From contig NZ_CP127409.1 in the NCBI RefSeq assembly GCF_030291135.1, positions 1 to 64,000 of the forward strand: 64,000 bases of DNA, given 5' to 3'. Within the stretch, counting starts at the first letter, position 1; each line of letters opens with the position of its first letter. Shown here one piece after another: positions 55,902 through 64,000 of the stretch. Source of the stretch: Rhodanobacter thiooxydans. Lineage in GTDB: Bacteria; Pseudomonadota; Gammaproteobacteria; Xanthomonadales; Rhodanobacteraceae. A program made the position numbers and the translations under genes. The notes below the pieces were generated by a model, which worked only from the letters and a program-made list of their open reading frames with translations, had not been told where the DNA came from and searched no databases.

Positions 55902-56378
55902 ATGACGACACTCGATCGCACCGACCTGCGCATCCTCGCCGTGTTGCAGAGCGAGGGCCGCATCACCAACGCCGAGCTGGCCGAACGGGTCAGCCTGTCG
56001 CCGTCGGCCTGCCTGCGCCGGCTGCAACGGCTGGAGGGCGAGCAGGTCATCACCGGCTACGCCGCGCAGGTCGATCCACAGGCTGTCGGGCTGGGCCTGC
56101 AAGCCTTCGTGCGGGTGCAATTGACGAAGCACGAGAGCGCAGCGATCGAGGGCTTCGTCGAACACGTCAACGGCTGGGACGAGGTGGTCGCCTGCCATGC
56201 GCTGACCGGCGACATGGATTACCTGCTGCACGTCTATGTGGCCGACCTCAAGGACTTCTCGCGCTTCCTGCTCGACCATCTGCTGAACGCGGCAGGGGTG
56301 GCCGACGTCAACTCCAGTTTCGTGCTGCGCACGGTGAAACGTTCGCCGTCGCTGCCGCTGTCGCAGCTGGAGCGTTGA
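55902..56378 (+). CDS. Lrp/AsnC-family transcriptional regulator
   Basis: The 158-residue protein has the N-terminal helix-turn-helix (LDRTDLRILAVLQSEGRITN, VSLSPSACLRRLQRLE) and a C-terminal RAM ligand-binding domain (VVACHALTGDMDYLLHVYV). Such feast/famine regulators bind amino acids. The divergent phhA gene makes phenylalanine or tyrosine the likely signal. The ATG at 55902 gives the usual MTTLDRTDLRIL start. A TTG two codons upstream is less likely. Confidence 0.9.
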   Translation: MTTLDRTDLRILAVLQSEGRITNAELAERVSLSPSACLRRLQRLEGEQVITGYAAQVDPQAVGLGLQAFVRVQLTKHESAAIEGFVEHVNGWDEVVACHALTGDMDYLLHVYVADLKDFSRFLLDHLLNAAGVADVNSSFVLRTVKRSPSLPLSQLER

Positions 56379-56418
56379 GCGCCTCGTCTGCGCCAACTGA
56401 CGCTAAACTAAGTGACTG

Positions 56419-57219
56419 ATGAGCATCGACACCGCCACTGCGCCCGACCGCGACCTGCTGCGCCCGCTGCGCTACCTGTGGCGGGTGCCGCTGCTGCTGC
56501 TGCACATCGTGCTGGGCATCGCGCTGTGCTCGCTGATCCTCAGCTGGAACCAGCATGTGGCGATGAAAGACGGCCGCGAGCCGTTCGCGCACCGCATGAT
56601 CCGCTGGTGGTCGCACGGCCTGCTGCGCATCTTCGGCCTGCGCTCGCTGCGCATCGGCCAGCCGCTACGCGATCCGGTGCTGTTCGTCGCCAACCACACC
56701 TCGTGGATCGACATCGTGATGCTGCACAGCCAGCGCGCGGCCTGCTTCGTGGCGAAGGCGGAGATCGCCGGCTGGCCGCTGGTCGGCTGGCTGGCCAGGA
56801 GTGGCGGCACCATCTTCCATCGCCGCGGCAACAACCATTCGCTGTCCGCGGTGATGCAGGTGATGGTGGAGCGGCTGCGCGAGGGCCGTTCGGTGGCGGT
56901 GTTCCCGGAAGGCGGCACCGGCTACAACGGCGTACTGAAGGTCTTCCACGCGCGCATTTTCCAGGCCGCGCTGGATGCCACGGTGCCGGTGCAGCCGGTG
57001 GCGCTGCGCTTCGCCCGCGATGGTCGCCGGGTGATCGAGGCCGGCTTCCGCGAGGACGAGAGTTTCGTGCACAACATCGTGCGCATGCTGGGCGAGGCGC
57101 CGCTGGATGCCGAGGTGCATTTCCTGGCACCGGTACCGGCCACCCCGGAGGCGCGCCGGCGCATGGCCGAGCTGTCGCGCGAGCGCATCGCCGCCGCGCT
57201 GGAAGACCGCGCCGGATGA
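56419..57219 (+). CDS. PlsC-type lysophospholipid acyltransferase
   Basis: This 266-residue membrane protein has an N-terminal hydrophobic helix (VPLLLLHIVLGIALCSLIL) and the acyltransferase blocks: ANHTSWIDIVML with the catalytic HX4D, GGTIFHRRGNN, and VAVFPEGGTGYNG. It would acylate a lysophospholipid or glycerol 3-phosphate derivative at the inner membrane, although ornithine-lipid or other acyl transfers use the same fold. Its stop overlaps the next ATG (ATGA), so the hydrolase gene is translationally coupled to it. Confidence 0.87.
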   Translation: MSIDTATAPDRDLLRPLRYLWRVPLLLLHIVLGIALCSLILSWNQHVAMKDGREPFAHRMIRWWSHGLLRIFGLRSLRIGQPLRDPVLFVANHTSWIDIVMLHSQRAACFVAKAEIAGWPLVGWLARSGGTIFHRRGNNHSLSAVMQVMVERLREGRSVAVFPEGGTGYNGVLKVFHARIFQAALDATVPVQPVALRFARDGRRVIEAGFREDESFVHNIVRMLGEAPLDAEVHFLAPVPATPEARRRMAELSRERIAAALEDRAG

Positions 57220-58235
57220 ACCTGCTGCACGGAAGGGATTTCCGACCGCCCTGGCCGCTCACCAGCGGCCACATCCAGACCATGCTGTCCTCCAGCGGGG
57301 TGCGCCGCCTCCTGCTGCCGCACGCGGCGAAGACCGTGTTGCGTGGCGCCGAGGCGGTGGTGGTCGACGGCGGCGGCGGCGTGCGCCTCACCGGCGCCTA
57401 TACCGCACAGAAAACGCAGCCGCAGTCGCGTGGCCTGGCCGTGCTGTTCCATGGCTGGGAAGGCAGCGTCGATTCCACCTATGTGCTGCAGACCGGCAGC
57501 CGCCTGCTCGCCGACGGCTGGGACATCTTCCGCCTGAACTTCCGCGACCACGGCGACAGCCACGGACTCAACGAGGCATTGTTCCACTCCTGCCGCCTCG
57601 ACGAGGTGGTGCACGCGCTGGGCGACATCGCCGAACGCTGGCCGGCGCGGCCGATGGCGCTGGCCGGTTTCTCGCTGGGCGGCAACTTCGCGCTGCGCGC
57701 GGCGATGCAGACCTCGCGCGTGGGCATCCCGCTCAGCTACGTGCTGGCGGTATGCCCGATCATCGACCCCGGCGAGGGCCTGTTCTCGCTGGAGGAATCC
57801 GCACCGTGGTTCTACCAGGCGTACTTCATGCGCAAGTGGCGGCACTCGCTGCTGGCCAAGCAGAAGGCGTTTCCGCAGCACCAGTACTTCGAGATGTCCG
57901 AATTGAAGCAGCACCTGCGCGGGTTGACCGAATCGCTGGTGCTGCGGCATACCGACTTCAATACCTTGCAGCAGTATCTGGACGGCTATTCGGTGGCCGG
58001 CGACAGCATGCAGGCGCTGCAGATTCCCGCCACCATCCTCACCGCCAGGGACGACCCGGTGATCCCGGTCAGCGGCTTCGAGAAACTCGAGCTGCCGGCC
58101 AACGTCGAGCTGGACATCGCGCCGTACGGCGGCCACTGCGGCTTCATCCGCGGCTGGGGCATGACCAGCTACACCGACGACTACATCGCCACGCGTTTCA
58201 ATGCGGTGGCGGACGCGGCCGTGCCGGCGAGCTGA
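57216..58235 (+). CDS. YheT-like alpha/beta hydrolase
   Basis: The 339-residue protein starts with the family pattern DFRPPWPLTSGHIQTM. LFHGWEGSVDSTYV gives the oxyanion region, LAGFSLGGNFALR the nucleophile Ser, ARDDPVIPV the acid and YGGHCGFIRG the His. YheT-type enzymes are putative esterases/lipases of unknown physiological substrate. It is coupled by a four-base overlap to the PlsC-type gene, which suggests a role in lipid turnover. Confidence 0.85.
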   Translation: MNLLHGRDFRPPWPLTSGHIQTMLSSSGVRRLLLPHAAKTVLRGAEAVVVDGGGGVRLTGAYTAQKTQPQSRGLAVLFHGWEGSVDSTYVLQTGSRLLADGWDIFRLNFRDHGDSHGLNEALFHSCRLDEVVHALGDIAERWPARPMALAGFSLGGNFALRAAMQTSRVGIPLSYVLAVCPIIDPGEGLFSLEESAPWFYQAYFMRKWRHSLLAKQKAFPQHQYFEMSELKQHLRGLTESLVLRHTDFNTLQQYLDGYSVAGDSMQALQIPATILTARDDPVIPVSGFEKLELPANVELDIAPYGGHCGFIRGWGMTSYTDDYIATRFNAVADAAVPAS

Positions 58236-58313
58236 ACGCCGGCGCGATCGCCTGGAGAGCGGGTGCCCACGGACGAACGCGCACCATCACCGTGGGCAAG
58301 CCAGGGGCGGGGC

Positions 58314-61300
58314 ATGATCGGATCGGGGTGGATGGGGAACTTGCACGCAGCCGGCTGGCTGCGCCGGGCTCTGTGGCTGGCCTGCCTGCTGCCGTGCCTC
58401 ACCGCCGGCGCCTCGGAAACGAGCTTCCTGCGCTCGTTTGAGAATACCGAGCCGGCACCGACGGCGCCGTTGGCGGGTGCCTCGTTCACCGTCGAAGTGG
58501 CCAGCGGTCCCGGCCAGGCGGCGGCGCTGACCGCCAGGCCGGGCGTCGGTTTCAGCGGGCAACGTTCGCTGCACTACCGCGGCAGCGCCGGCGGGAAGCA
58601 GCAGGCGGAGCTGTATGCCGTGGACCTGCCGGTGCAGTCCGACACGCAGCTGTCGTACCTGATCTTCCCGCTGTCGAACGCAGGCGACCTGCGCAATCCT
58701 TCCACCTACGTCGCGGTGGACCTGCTGTTCGACGACGGCAGCCGGCTGTCCACCCGCGGCGCGCGCGACCAGCATCGGGTCGGCGCCTCCGCGCACGCGC
58801 AGGGCGAAGGCCGCACGCTGTATCCGGACCAGTGGAACTACCTGTCGATCGATGTGGGCGCAGTCGCCGCCGGGCGCACGATCAGGCGCATCGTGCTGAT
58901 GCACGACGGCCCGGCCGCCAGCTTCGAGGGTTATCTGGACGACCTGCGCGTCGGCGCCGCGCCCGCCGATGTGCGCCGGCGCCCCAGCGACTTCGTCGAC
59001 ACCCGCCGCGGCACGAACTCCAACGCCCGCTTCTCGCGCGGCAACAACTTCCCCGCGGTGGCCGTGCCGCACGGTTTCAACTTCTGGACGCCGGTGACCG
59101 ACGCCGGCTCGAACTGGATCTACCAGTACCAGCAGCGCAACGATGTCGACAACCACCCGCGGCTGGAGGCGTTCGCGCTGTCGCACGAGCCGAGCCCGTG
59201 GATGGGCGACCGGCAGACCTTCCAGCTGATGCCGGCCGCGGTCGCCCGCGGTGCGCCGAGCGCGAACCGGGCGGCGCGCGCGCTGAGCTTCAGCCACGCG
59301 AACGAGACCGCGCACGCCCACACCTATCACGCCGCCTTCGACGACGGCATCGTCGCCGAGATCGCGCCGACCGACCACGCCGCGATGTTCCGCTTCACCT
59401 TCGCCGGCGACCGCTCGCAGCTGGTGTTCGACAACCGCGACGACCACGGCAGCATCGTGCTGGATCCGTCCGGGCGCAGCTTCAGCGGCTGGTCCGAGGT
59501 GAAAAGCCGGCTGTCCGCCGGCGCCACCCGGCTGTTCTTCTACGGCACGGTGGACCGGCCGGTGCGCGAGAGCGGCCGGCTTCGCGGCGAAGGCCGCGAC
59601 CACGTGGCCGCCTGGTTCGGCTTCGACACCACGAAGACGAACGTGGTGAACCTGCGCATCGCCACCTCACTGATCAGCCTGGAACAGGCGCGGCACAACC
59701 TGGCGCTGGAGATCGCGCCCGACGTGACCTTCGACGATGTGCGTGAACGCGCGCAGCGGCAGTGGGACGCACAGCTCGGTATCGTCAAGGTGCGTGGCGC
59801 CAGCCGCGACGAGCTGACCACGCTGTACTCCAATCTGTACCGGCTGTTCCTGTATCCGAACTCCGCGTACGAGAACACCGGAACGGCGGCGCAGCCGTAT
59901 TACCGCTACGCCAGTCCATTTTCCGCGCCGGTCGGGCAGGACACGCCCACGCGGACCGGCGCGCGCGTCGTCGACGGCAAGCCCTACGTCAACAACGGCT
60001 TCTGGGACACCTACCGCACCGCGTGGCCCGCTTACGTGCTGCTCGCGCCGACGCAAGCGGGCAAGATGATCGACGGCTTCGTGCAGCAGTACCGCGACGG
60101 CGGCTGGATCGCACGCTGGTCGTCGCCTGGCTACGCCGACCTGATGGTCGGCACCAGCGCCGACGTGGCCTTCGCCGACGCGTGGCTGAAGGGCGTGCGC
60201 CACTTCGACGTGCGCGCGTTCTACCAGTCCGCGCTGAAGGACGCTACCGTGGTCAGCCCGCTCGCCGGCACCGGCCGCAAGGGGCTGCAGCGTTCGATCT
60301 TCAACGGCTACACCGACACTGGCGTGGACGAGGGGCTGTCGTGGTCGATGGACGGCTACATCAACGACTTCGCGATCGGCAACCTCGCCGCCGCGCTGGC
60401 GCAGCAACCCGCGGCGGACGATCCGTATGCCGCGCACTACGCCGACGACGCGACGTACTTCCGCCAGCGCGCGTTGGGCTATGCGAACCTGTTCGACCCT
60501 GCCGTCGGCTTCTTTGTTGGCCGCGACGCGGCGGGTCAGTGGCACCACGACGCGCAGGATTTCGACCCGCTGCGCTGGGGCGGCGACTACACCGAGACCG
60601 ACGCGTGGAACATGGCCTTCCATGCACCGCAGGATGGCGCGGGCCTGGCCGCGCTGTACGGTAGCCGCGCCGCGCTGGCGGCGAAGCTCGACGCGTTCTT
60701 CGCCACGCCGGGCGAGTTCCACGTAGGCAGCTACGGCGAACCGATCCACGAGATGCTGGAGGCGCGCGACGTGCGCATGGGCCAGTACGGCCACAGCAAC
60801 CAGCCCTCGCACCACATCATCTACATGTACGACTATGCCGGCCAGCCGTGGAAGACGCAGGACAAGGTACGCGACGTGTTGAGCCGCCTCTACGTCGGCA
60901 GCGAGATCGGCCAGGGCTATCCGGGCGACGAGGACAACGGGGAGATGTCCGCCTGGTACCTGTTCAGCGCCGCCGGCTTCTACCCGCTGCGCATGGGCAC
61001 GCCGGAGTACGTGATCGGCGCGCCGTACTTCCCGCACATGGACGTCGCGCTGGAGAACGGCAAGCACCTGGTGATCGACGCGCCCGCGGTGAGCGACCGC
61101 AACCGCTATGTGCAGGGCCTGCGCGTCAACGGCCAGCCGTGGAACAAACTGACCCTGCCGCACGCACTGCTGGCGCAGGGCGCCACGCTGGAGTTCGCCA
61201 TGGGGCCGCGGCCTTCGCGCTGGGCCAGCGGCGAAGATGCCGTGCCGCCATCGCTCACCGCCGCGGGCCTGCCGCAGCCGTGGCGCAATCTGCTCGACCA

Positions 61301-61694
61301 GCGGTTGGGCCGCGCCCACGCCGCGCCCACCATCGCGGGGCTGCCGCTGCTGTTCAACCACGACTCCGGTGCCGAGGTGATGCTGCCCGGCGTATCGACC
61401 ACGATCGACTGGCGCTTCGCGCGGCCGCGCCGGGTGACCGTGCTCACGTTGACCTCGGGTGCCACCGCCGCGGCGCCGTCGGGCTGGCAGTTGCAGGGGT
61501 CTGCCGACGGACAACACTGGCTCGTGCTGGATACGCGCCGCGATGAACGCTTCGCCTGGCCGCAGCAGACCCGGGCCTTCGTCGTGCGGGAACCGGGCGA
61601 GTACGCGTACTACCGCGTGCAGCTCGACGCAGCGGCAACGGACGCCAGGCGTGCCCTGGCCGAGATCGAGTTGCTCGGCGCCGATCCCCGCTAG
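58314..61694 (+). CDS. GH92-family alpha-mannosidase, exported
   Basis: GH92 enzymes are calcium-dependent exo-alpha-mannosidases that trim mannose from N-glycans or related polymers. The protein (about 1,126 residues) has a signal peptide (WLACLLPCLTAGA) and an N-terminal beta-sandwich with galactose-binding-like features. The GH92 catalytic region contains YGHSNQPSHHIIYMYDYAG near residue 825 and DEDNGEMSAWYLFSAAGFY near 872. A C-terminal domain (about 1015-1126) resembles an F5/8-type carbohydrate-binding module (SGWQLQGSADGQHWLVLDTR). The start is uncertain: ATG 58314 has AGGGG upstream, while ATG 58332 and GTG 58263 are alternatives. It appears monocistronic. Confidence 0.85.
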   Translation: MIGSGWMGNLHAAGWLRRALWLACLLPCLTAGASETSFLRSFENTEPAPTAPLAGASFTVEVASGPGQAAALTARPGVGFSGQRSLHYRGSAGGKQQAELYAVDLPVQSDTQLSYLIFPLSNAGDLRNPSTYVAVDLLFDDGSRLSTRGARDQHRVGASAHAQGEGRTLYPDQWNYLSIDVGAVAAGRTIRRIVLMHDGPAASFEGYLDDLRVGAAPADVRRRPSDFVDTRRGTNSNARFSRGNNFPAVAVPHGFNFWTPVTDAGSNWIYQYQQRNDVDNHPRLEAFALSHEPSPWMGDRQTFQLMPAAVARGAPSANRAARALSFSHANETAHAHTYHAAFDDGIVAEIAPTDHAAMFRFTFAGDRSQLVFDNRDDHGSIVLDPSGRSFSGWSEVKSRLSAGATRLFFYGTVDRPVRESGRLRGEGRDHVAAWFGFDTTKTNVVNLRIATSLISLEQARHNLALEIAPDVTFDDVRERAQRQWDAQLGIVKVRGASRDELTTLYSNLYRLFLYPNSAYENTGTAAQPYYRYASPFSAPVGQDTPTRTGARVVDGKPYVNNGFWDTYRTAWPAYVLLAPTQAGKMIDGFVQQYRDGGWIARWSSPGYADLMVGTSADVAFADAWLKGVRHFDVRAFYQSALKDATVVSPLAGTGRKGLQRSIFNGYTDTGVDEGLSWSMDGYINDFAIGNLAAALAQQPAADDPYAAHYADDATYFRQRALGYANLFDPAVGFFVGRDAAGQWHHDAQDFDPLRWGGDYTETDAWNMAFHAPQDGAGLAALYGSRAALAAKLDAFFATPGEFHVGSYGEPIHEMLEARDVRMGQYGHSNQPSHHIIYMYDYAGQPWKTQDKVRDVLSRLYVGSEIGQGYPGDEDNGEMSAWYLFSAAGFYPLRMGTPEYVIGAPYFPHMDVALENGKHLVIDAPAVSDRNRYVQGLRVNGQPWNKLTLPHALLAQGATLEFAMGPRPSRWASGEDAVPPSLTAAGLPQPWRNLLDQRLGRAHAAPTIAGLPLLFNHDSGAEVMLPGVSTTIDWRFARPRRVTVLTLTSGATAAAPSGWQLQGSADGQHWLVLDTRRDERFAWPQQTRAFVVREPGEYAYYRVQLDAAATDARRALAEIELLGADPR

Positions 61695-61715
61695 ACGGGG
61701 ACTTCGGACAGTCGC

Positions 61716-62327
61716 TCAGCTGGTCGCGCCGAACGGGCGCTGCCGCATCCAGCAGGCGATGCTCAGGCGGTCGCGCGTGGCCGGCAATACCTCGTGCTCG
61801 AATTGCGCGGAGAGGAACAGCAGCAGCGTGCCGGCGTGCGGAAGGAAGTCGTGATGCGTGCCGTCGTCCAGGTACAGCCGCAGCGCGCCGCCGTCGATGT
61901 CCCGCCAGCCCTCGTTGAGGTAGAACACCGCCGAGAGCACCCGTGCGTCGTCGTCGCGCAGGCGGTCGAGGTGCCGCGCGTAGCGCGCGCCGGGTGGGTA
62001 CACCGCGTAGTGCGCCTCGCACTCGACCAGGCCCAGCATGAGTTCGCGGTTGAGTGCAGTCCGCAGCGCATCGAGGCGTTCGACGAAGACCCGTTGCGGC
62101 GGGCTCGGCGCGCCGGCTTCGAACCAGTGCGTGCGGTCGCCGCGCTGCGGCGTGGCGATGCGCGCGGCACCCACCCGTGCCGGCGTCAACTGCTGCGCGG
62201 CATGCAGCGCGTGGCATTCATCGGCCAGCGCCAGTGTCTGTGCCGGCGTCAGCAGGTCGTCGACCATGCACCAGCCGGCGCCGGCCAGGGCGTCGGCAGC
62301 AGTACGGAAAAGGCGCTCGTCATCCAT
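61716..62327 (-). CDS. 2-oxoglutarate/Fe(II)-dependent oxygenase (prolyl 4-hydroxylase-like)
   Basis: The 203-residue protein has the double-stranded beta-helix iron site: His and Asp in YARHLDRLRDDD, distal His in QFEHEVLPATRDRLSIACW, and the Arg of the same segment for 2-oxoglutarate. VLSAVFYLNEGW and GGALRLYLDDG lie between. It resembles P4Hc-domain proteins of proteobacteria. The hydroxylated substrate is unknown. The gene is convergent with the mannosidase gene (21 bp apart) and lies 23 bp downstream of the DUF3820 gene. Confidence 0.83.
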   Translation of the reverse strand: MDDERLFRTAADALAGAGWCMVDDLLTPAQTLALADECHALHAAQQLTPARVGAARIATPQRGDRTHWFEAGAPSPPQRVFVERLDALRTALNRELMLGLVECEAHYAVYPPGARYARHLDRLRDDDARVLSAVFYLNEGWRDIDGGALRLYLDDGTHHDFLPHAGTLLLFLSAQFEHEVLPATRDRLSIACWMRQRPFGATS

Positions 62328-62350
62328 GCGCGCAGTGTAACCAGCGTGGT

Positions 62351-62569
62351 TCAGGAAGTACCTTGGCGCAGCGGCTCCAGCAGCCGGGACAACCCGTTGT
62401 GGTCGATCTCCAGCATCAGCGCCAGCAAGTGGCCCAGTTCGCCGGCGGGAAAACCCTTGCGTGCGAACCAGGCCAGATAGGCCCCGGGCAGGTCGGCGAG
62501 CAGCCGGCCCTGGTACTTGCCGTACGGCATGCGCACACGTACCAGCTTGGGCAGGTCTTCCACTTCCAT
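62351..62569 (-). CDS. DUF3820-family small protein
   Basis: The 72-residue protein (MEVEDLPKLVRVRMPYGKYQ, then GRLLADLPGAYLAWFARKGFP) matches the DUF3820 pattern, a short domain also related to the exonuclease-linked quorum-sensing family of unknown function. The ATG at 62569 lies 7 bp after the VOC-protein stop codon. A GTG six bases upstream is possible. It seems to share a transcript with the VOC and 2OG-oxygenase genes. Confidence 0.75.
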   Translation of the reverse strand: MEVEDLPKLVRVRMPYGKYQGRLLADLPGAYLAWFARKGFPAGELGHLLALMLEIDHNGLSRLLEPLRQGTS

Positions 62570-62576
62570 CGCCACG

Positions 62577-62999
62577 TTACTTCGCAAACAGCTGCGAGCG
62601 ATCGGCGAACGCCTTGAACTCCAGCGCATTGCCGCAGGGATCGCGCAGGAACATCGTGGCCTGCTCGCCCACCTGGCCCTGGAAGCGGATGTGCGGCTCG
62701 ATCACGAAGCGCGTGCCGGCCGCGCGCAAGCGTTCGGCCAGCGCACGCCATGCATCCATGTCGAGCACCAGGCCGAAATGGCGCACCGGCACGTCGTCGC
62801 CATCCACGTCGTGCGCCTCCGTCATGCGCGACTCTTCCGGCGCCAGGTGCGCCACGATCTGGTGGCCGTGGAAATCGAAATCGACCCAGCTGTCGCTGGA
62901 GCGGCCCTCCGGGCAGCCGAGCAGTTCGCCGTAGAACGCGCGGGCGTTCGCCAGCGAGGTGACTGGAAAGGCGAGGTGGAACGGCGGCAGGTTCGGCAT
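62577..62999 (-). CDS. VOC-superfamily (glyoxalase/extradiol dioxygenase-like) protein
   Basis: The 140-residue protein begins [20 protein letters not shown], continues with [20 protein letters not shown] and [11 protein letters not shown], and ends with [16 protein letters not shown]. That is the paired beta-alpha-beta-beta-beta layout of VOC proteins of the COG3565 type. His and Glu in these segments could bind a metal. The physiological reaction is not known. ATG 62999 is adopted; ATG 63026 would add nine residues. It begins the VOC-DUF3820-2OG oxygenase run. Confidence 0.8.
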   Translation of the reverse strand: MPNLPPFHLAFPVTSLANARAFYGELLGCPEGRSSDSWVDFDFHGHQIVAHLAPEESRMTEAHDVDGDDVPVRHFGLVLDMDAWRALAERLRAAGTRFVIEPHIRFQGQVGEQATMFLRDPCGNALEFKAFADRSQLFAK

Positions 63000-63188
63000 G
63001 GCGGACGAAAAATGCGAGTAGGACATGCATGATGCCGCATGTCGGTACAGTGCGTGCGCGCCGTCGTCCCCGCATTGCGCCAGCCACGCATGGCTGCCAT
63101 GCACCACGATGCTCGCGATGTGCGGTGCAGGAACTTTGCAAGTCGCCGGGCGGTCCACCCCATGCCGGTACCAAGGGAAGGCTCGACC

Positions 63189-63872
63189 GTGAGAGAAGAG
63201 CCGGGGAAGTCCTGCAGTTTGCGCGAATCGAGTTACCGCGTCATGGTCCTGGTCGTGGTGATCAGCTGCCACCTTGGCTTGTTGATGCTGTTGCTGCGGC
63301 CAGTGGTCTTCTATCGGAACACGGCTCCCGTCGCGAGAAGCGACCCACGGGCGCTCAAGCTGCGTTTTTTCCGGCCAGCGCAGCCATCGTTGCCGTATCG
63401 GGCATTACCGGCGCATCGCCTGATCGCGGCGGTGGCACACAGCCCTGCGACGTCATCGGCGAGGTCGTCGAGGCCGCCGGCAGTTCAGCTGGTTGCACAC
63501 GTCGAGGCGCATCAGGCACGTGCAGGCAGTGCGCGAAACCGGGATGCGAGCGAGGACAATTCCATCAGCGACGGAGGTTTTCAGGAGCGGCTACGCCATG
63601 CTCGACGCGCCTACTCCGTCCACGGAGTGCCCGGCTCCGATACGCCCTCCGCACCTGGCATTCATCTCGTCGATCCGATGAGCCAGGGCATAGGCGCGGT
63701 GATGCGCACGGCCCAGCGTGCGTTTGGCGTCAAGAATAGTCATTGCGTCGATGTCGATGTGTGGCGCCATCTCACTCCGCGGGAGTTGAGCGCACGACAT
63801 GTCTCGCCGGGCGACGTGGATGAGGTCGACGAAAAATACGACTGCAATGAGCCGCCGGGGCTGCATTTCTAA
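63189..63872 (+). CDS. Membrane-anchored protein of unknown function
   Basis: The predicted 227-residue product has one strong transmembrane helix near the N-terminus (about residues 18-40, [19 protein letters not shown]), so most of it would be periplasmic. The remainder is rich in Arg, Ala and Ser with low-complexity stretches. It ends with a more ordered acidic region ([20 protein letters not shown]). GTG 63189 is preceded by AAGGGAAGG and removes an arginine-rich 50-codon leader that is open but unlikely to be translated. I do not recognise a family. The helix-plus-tail layout resembles regulatory or anchoring proteins. Confidence 0.55.
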   Translation: MREEPGKSCSLRESSYRVMVLVVVISCHLGLLMLLLRPVVFYRNTAPVARSDPRALKLRFFRPAQPSLPYRALPAHRLIAAVAHSPATSSARSSRPPAVQLVAHVEAHQARAGSARNRDASEDNSISDGGFQERLRHARRAYSVHGVPGSDTPSAPGIHLVDPMSQGIGAVMRTAQRAFGVKNSHCVDVDVWRHLTPRELSARHVSPGDVDEVDEKYDCNEPPGLHF

Positions 63873-64000
63873 TCCGCCGGGACTATGGATCACTCGATGT
63901 CATCTTGCAGTCGATGTGCGCCGCGCGACGATGCCCGGCGCTACAGCAGCCCCGCCGGCCTCGATGTGCCCATCACCATCAAGGCTTCACGAACTTCAAC
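63873..64000. other. Window end without a recognisable gene
   Basis: I see no convincing coding signal in the last 128 bases. A gene may begin beyond the window edge. Confidence 0.4.

Overview
The window starts on the first base of dnaA and carries dnaA-dnaN-recF-gyrB, so it is the origin region of a bacterial chromosome. The very high GC content, the gyrB to TPR-protein to tonB-exbB-exbD-exbD gene order, the dispersed REP-like inverted repeats and the individual protein types point to Gammaproteobacteria, order Xanthomonadales (Lysobacterales), most likely a Rhodanobacter/Dyella/Frateuria relative (Rhodanobacteraceae). The family is an inference from gene content; no database was searched. 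I saw no tRNA, rRNA or CRISPR array.

Layout. 1-6.4 kb: replication genes, a DnaA-box-bearing dnaA-dnaN gap (probable oriC) and two perfect 16-bp parS-type palindromes inside recF. 6.6-10.5 kb: a periplasmic TPR protein and a TonB-ExbB-ExbD-ExbD energising operon, closed by a strong terminator. 10.6-12.1 kb: pdxJ and an Sfp-type phosphopantetheinyl transferase. 12.1-28.2 kb: an SSS-domain hybrid histidine kinase, glutamate synthase gltBD, a LuxR-type response regulator, acetyl-CoA synthetase, a DcaP-like porin and an MHS-family transporter; the kinase, regulator and acs look like the CrbS/CrbR (MxtR/ErdR) acetate-switch system. 28.3-40.8 kb: mostly single genes (acyl-CoA ligase, radical SAM protein, S9 peptidase, patatin lipoprotein, fbp, a DJ-1/PfpI protein, a WYL regulator, a DUF885 peptidase) and a Xre/RES toxin-antitoxin pair.

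41.15-53.96 kb is an accessory catabolic island, all on the minus strand and visibly less GC-rich than its flanks. Its left edge abuts a frameshifted, truncated SGNH-hydrolase gene; its right edge abuts a decayed IS3-family transposase and an AAA-ATPase remnant. It forms two transcription units. Unit 1: gntR, isochorismatase-fold hydrolase, PfkB kinase, nucleoside-phosphorylase-like protein, UPF0309 SIS protein, aldehyde dehydrogenase. Unit 2: TonB-dependent receptor, MFS carrier, class III CoA transferase, GabD-type aldehyde dehydrogenase, glutaryl-CoA dehydrogenase. The same 12-bp palindrome TTGACTAGTCAA lies over the predicted -35 of both units, so the GntR/HutC-type repressor probably controls both. 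The simplest model is outer- and inner-membrane uptake of a nucleoside-like or N-glycosidic compound, cleavage and sugar phosphorylation, and funnelling of the remaining carbon through a C5 semialdehyde and glutarate to crotonyl-CoA. I do not recognise this combination as a described pathway, and the substrate is unknown.

54.9-64 kb returns to high-GC genes: phenylalanine hydroxylase with a divergent AsnC-type regulator, a PlsC acyltransferase coupled to an alpha/beta hydrolase, a large GH92 alpha-mannosidase, a 2OG-Fe(II) oxygenase, a DUF3820 protein, a VOC-fold protein and an unrecognised membrane-anchored protein.
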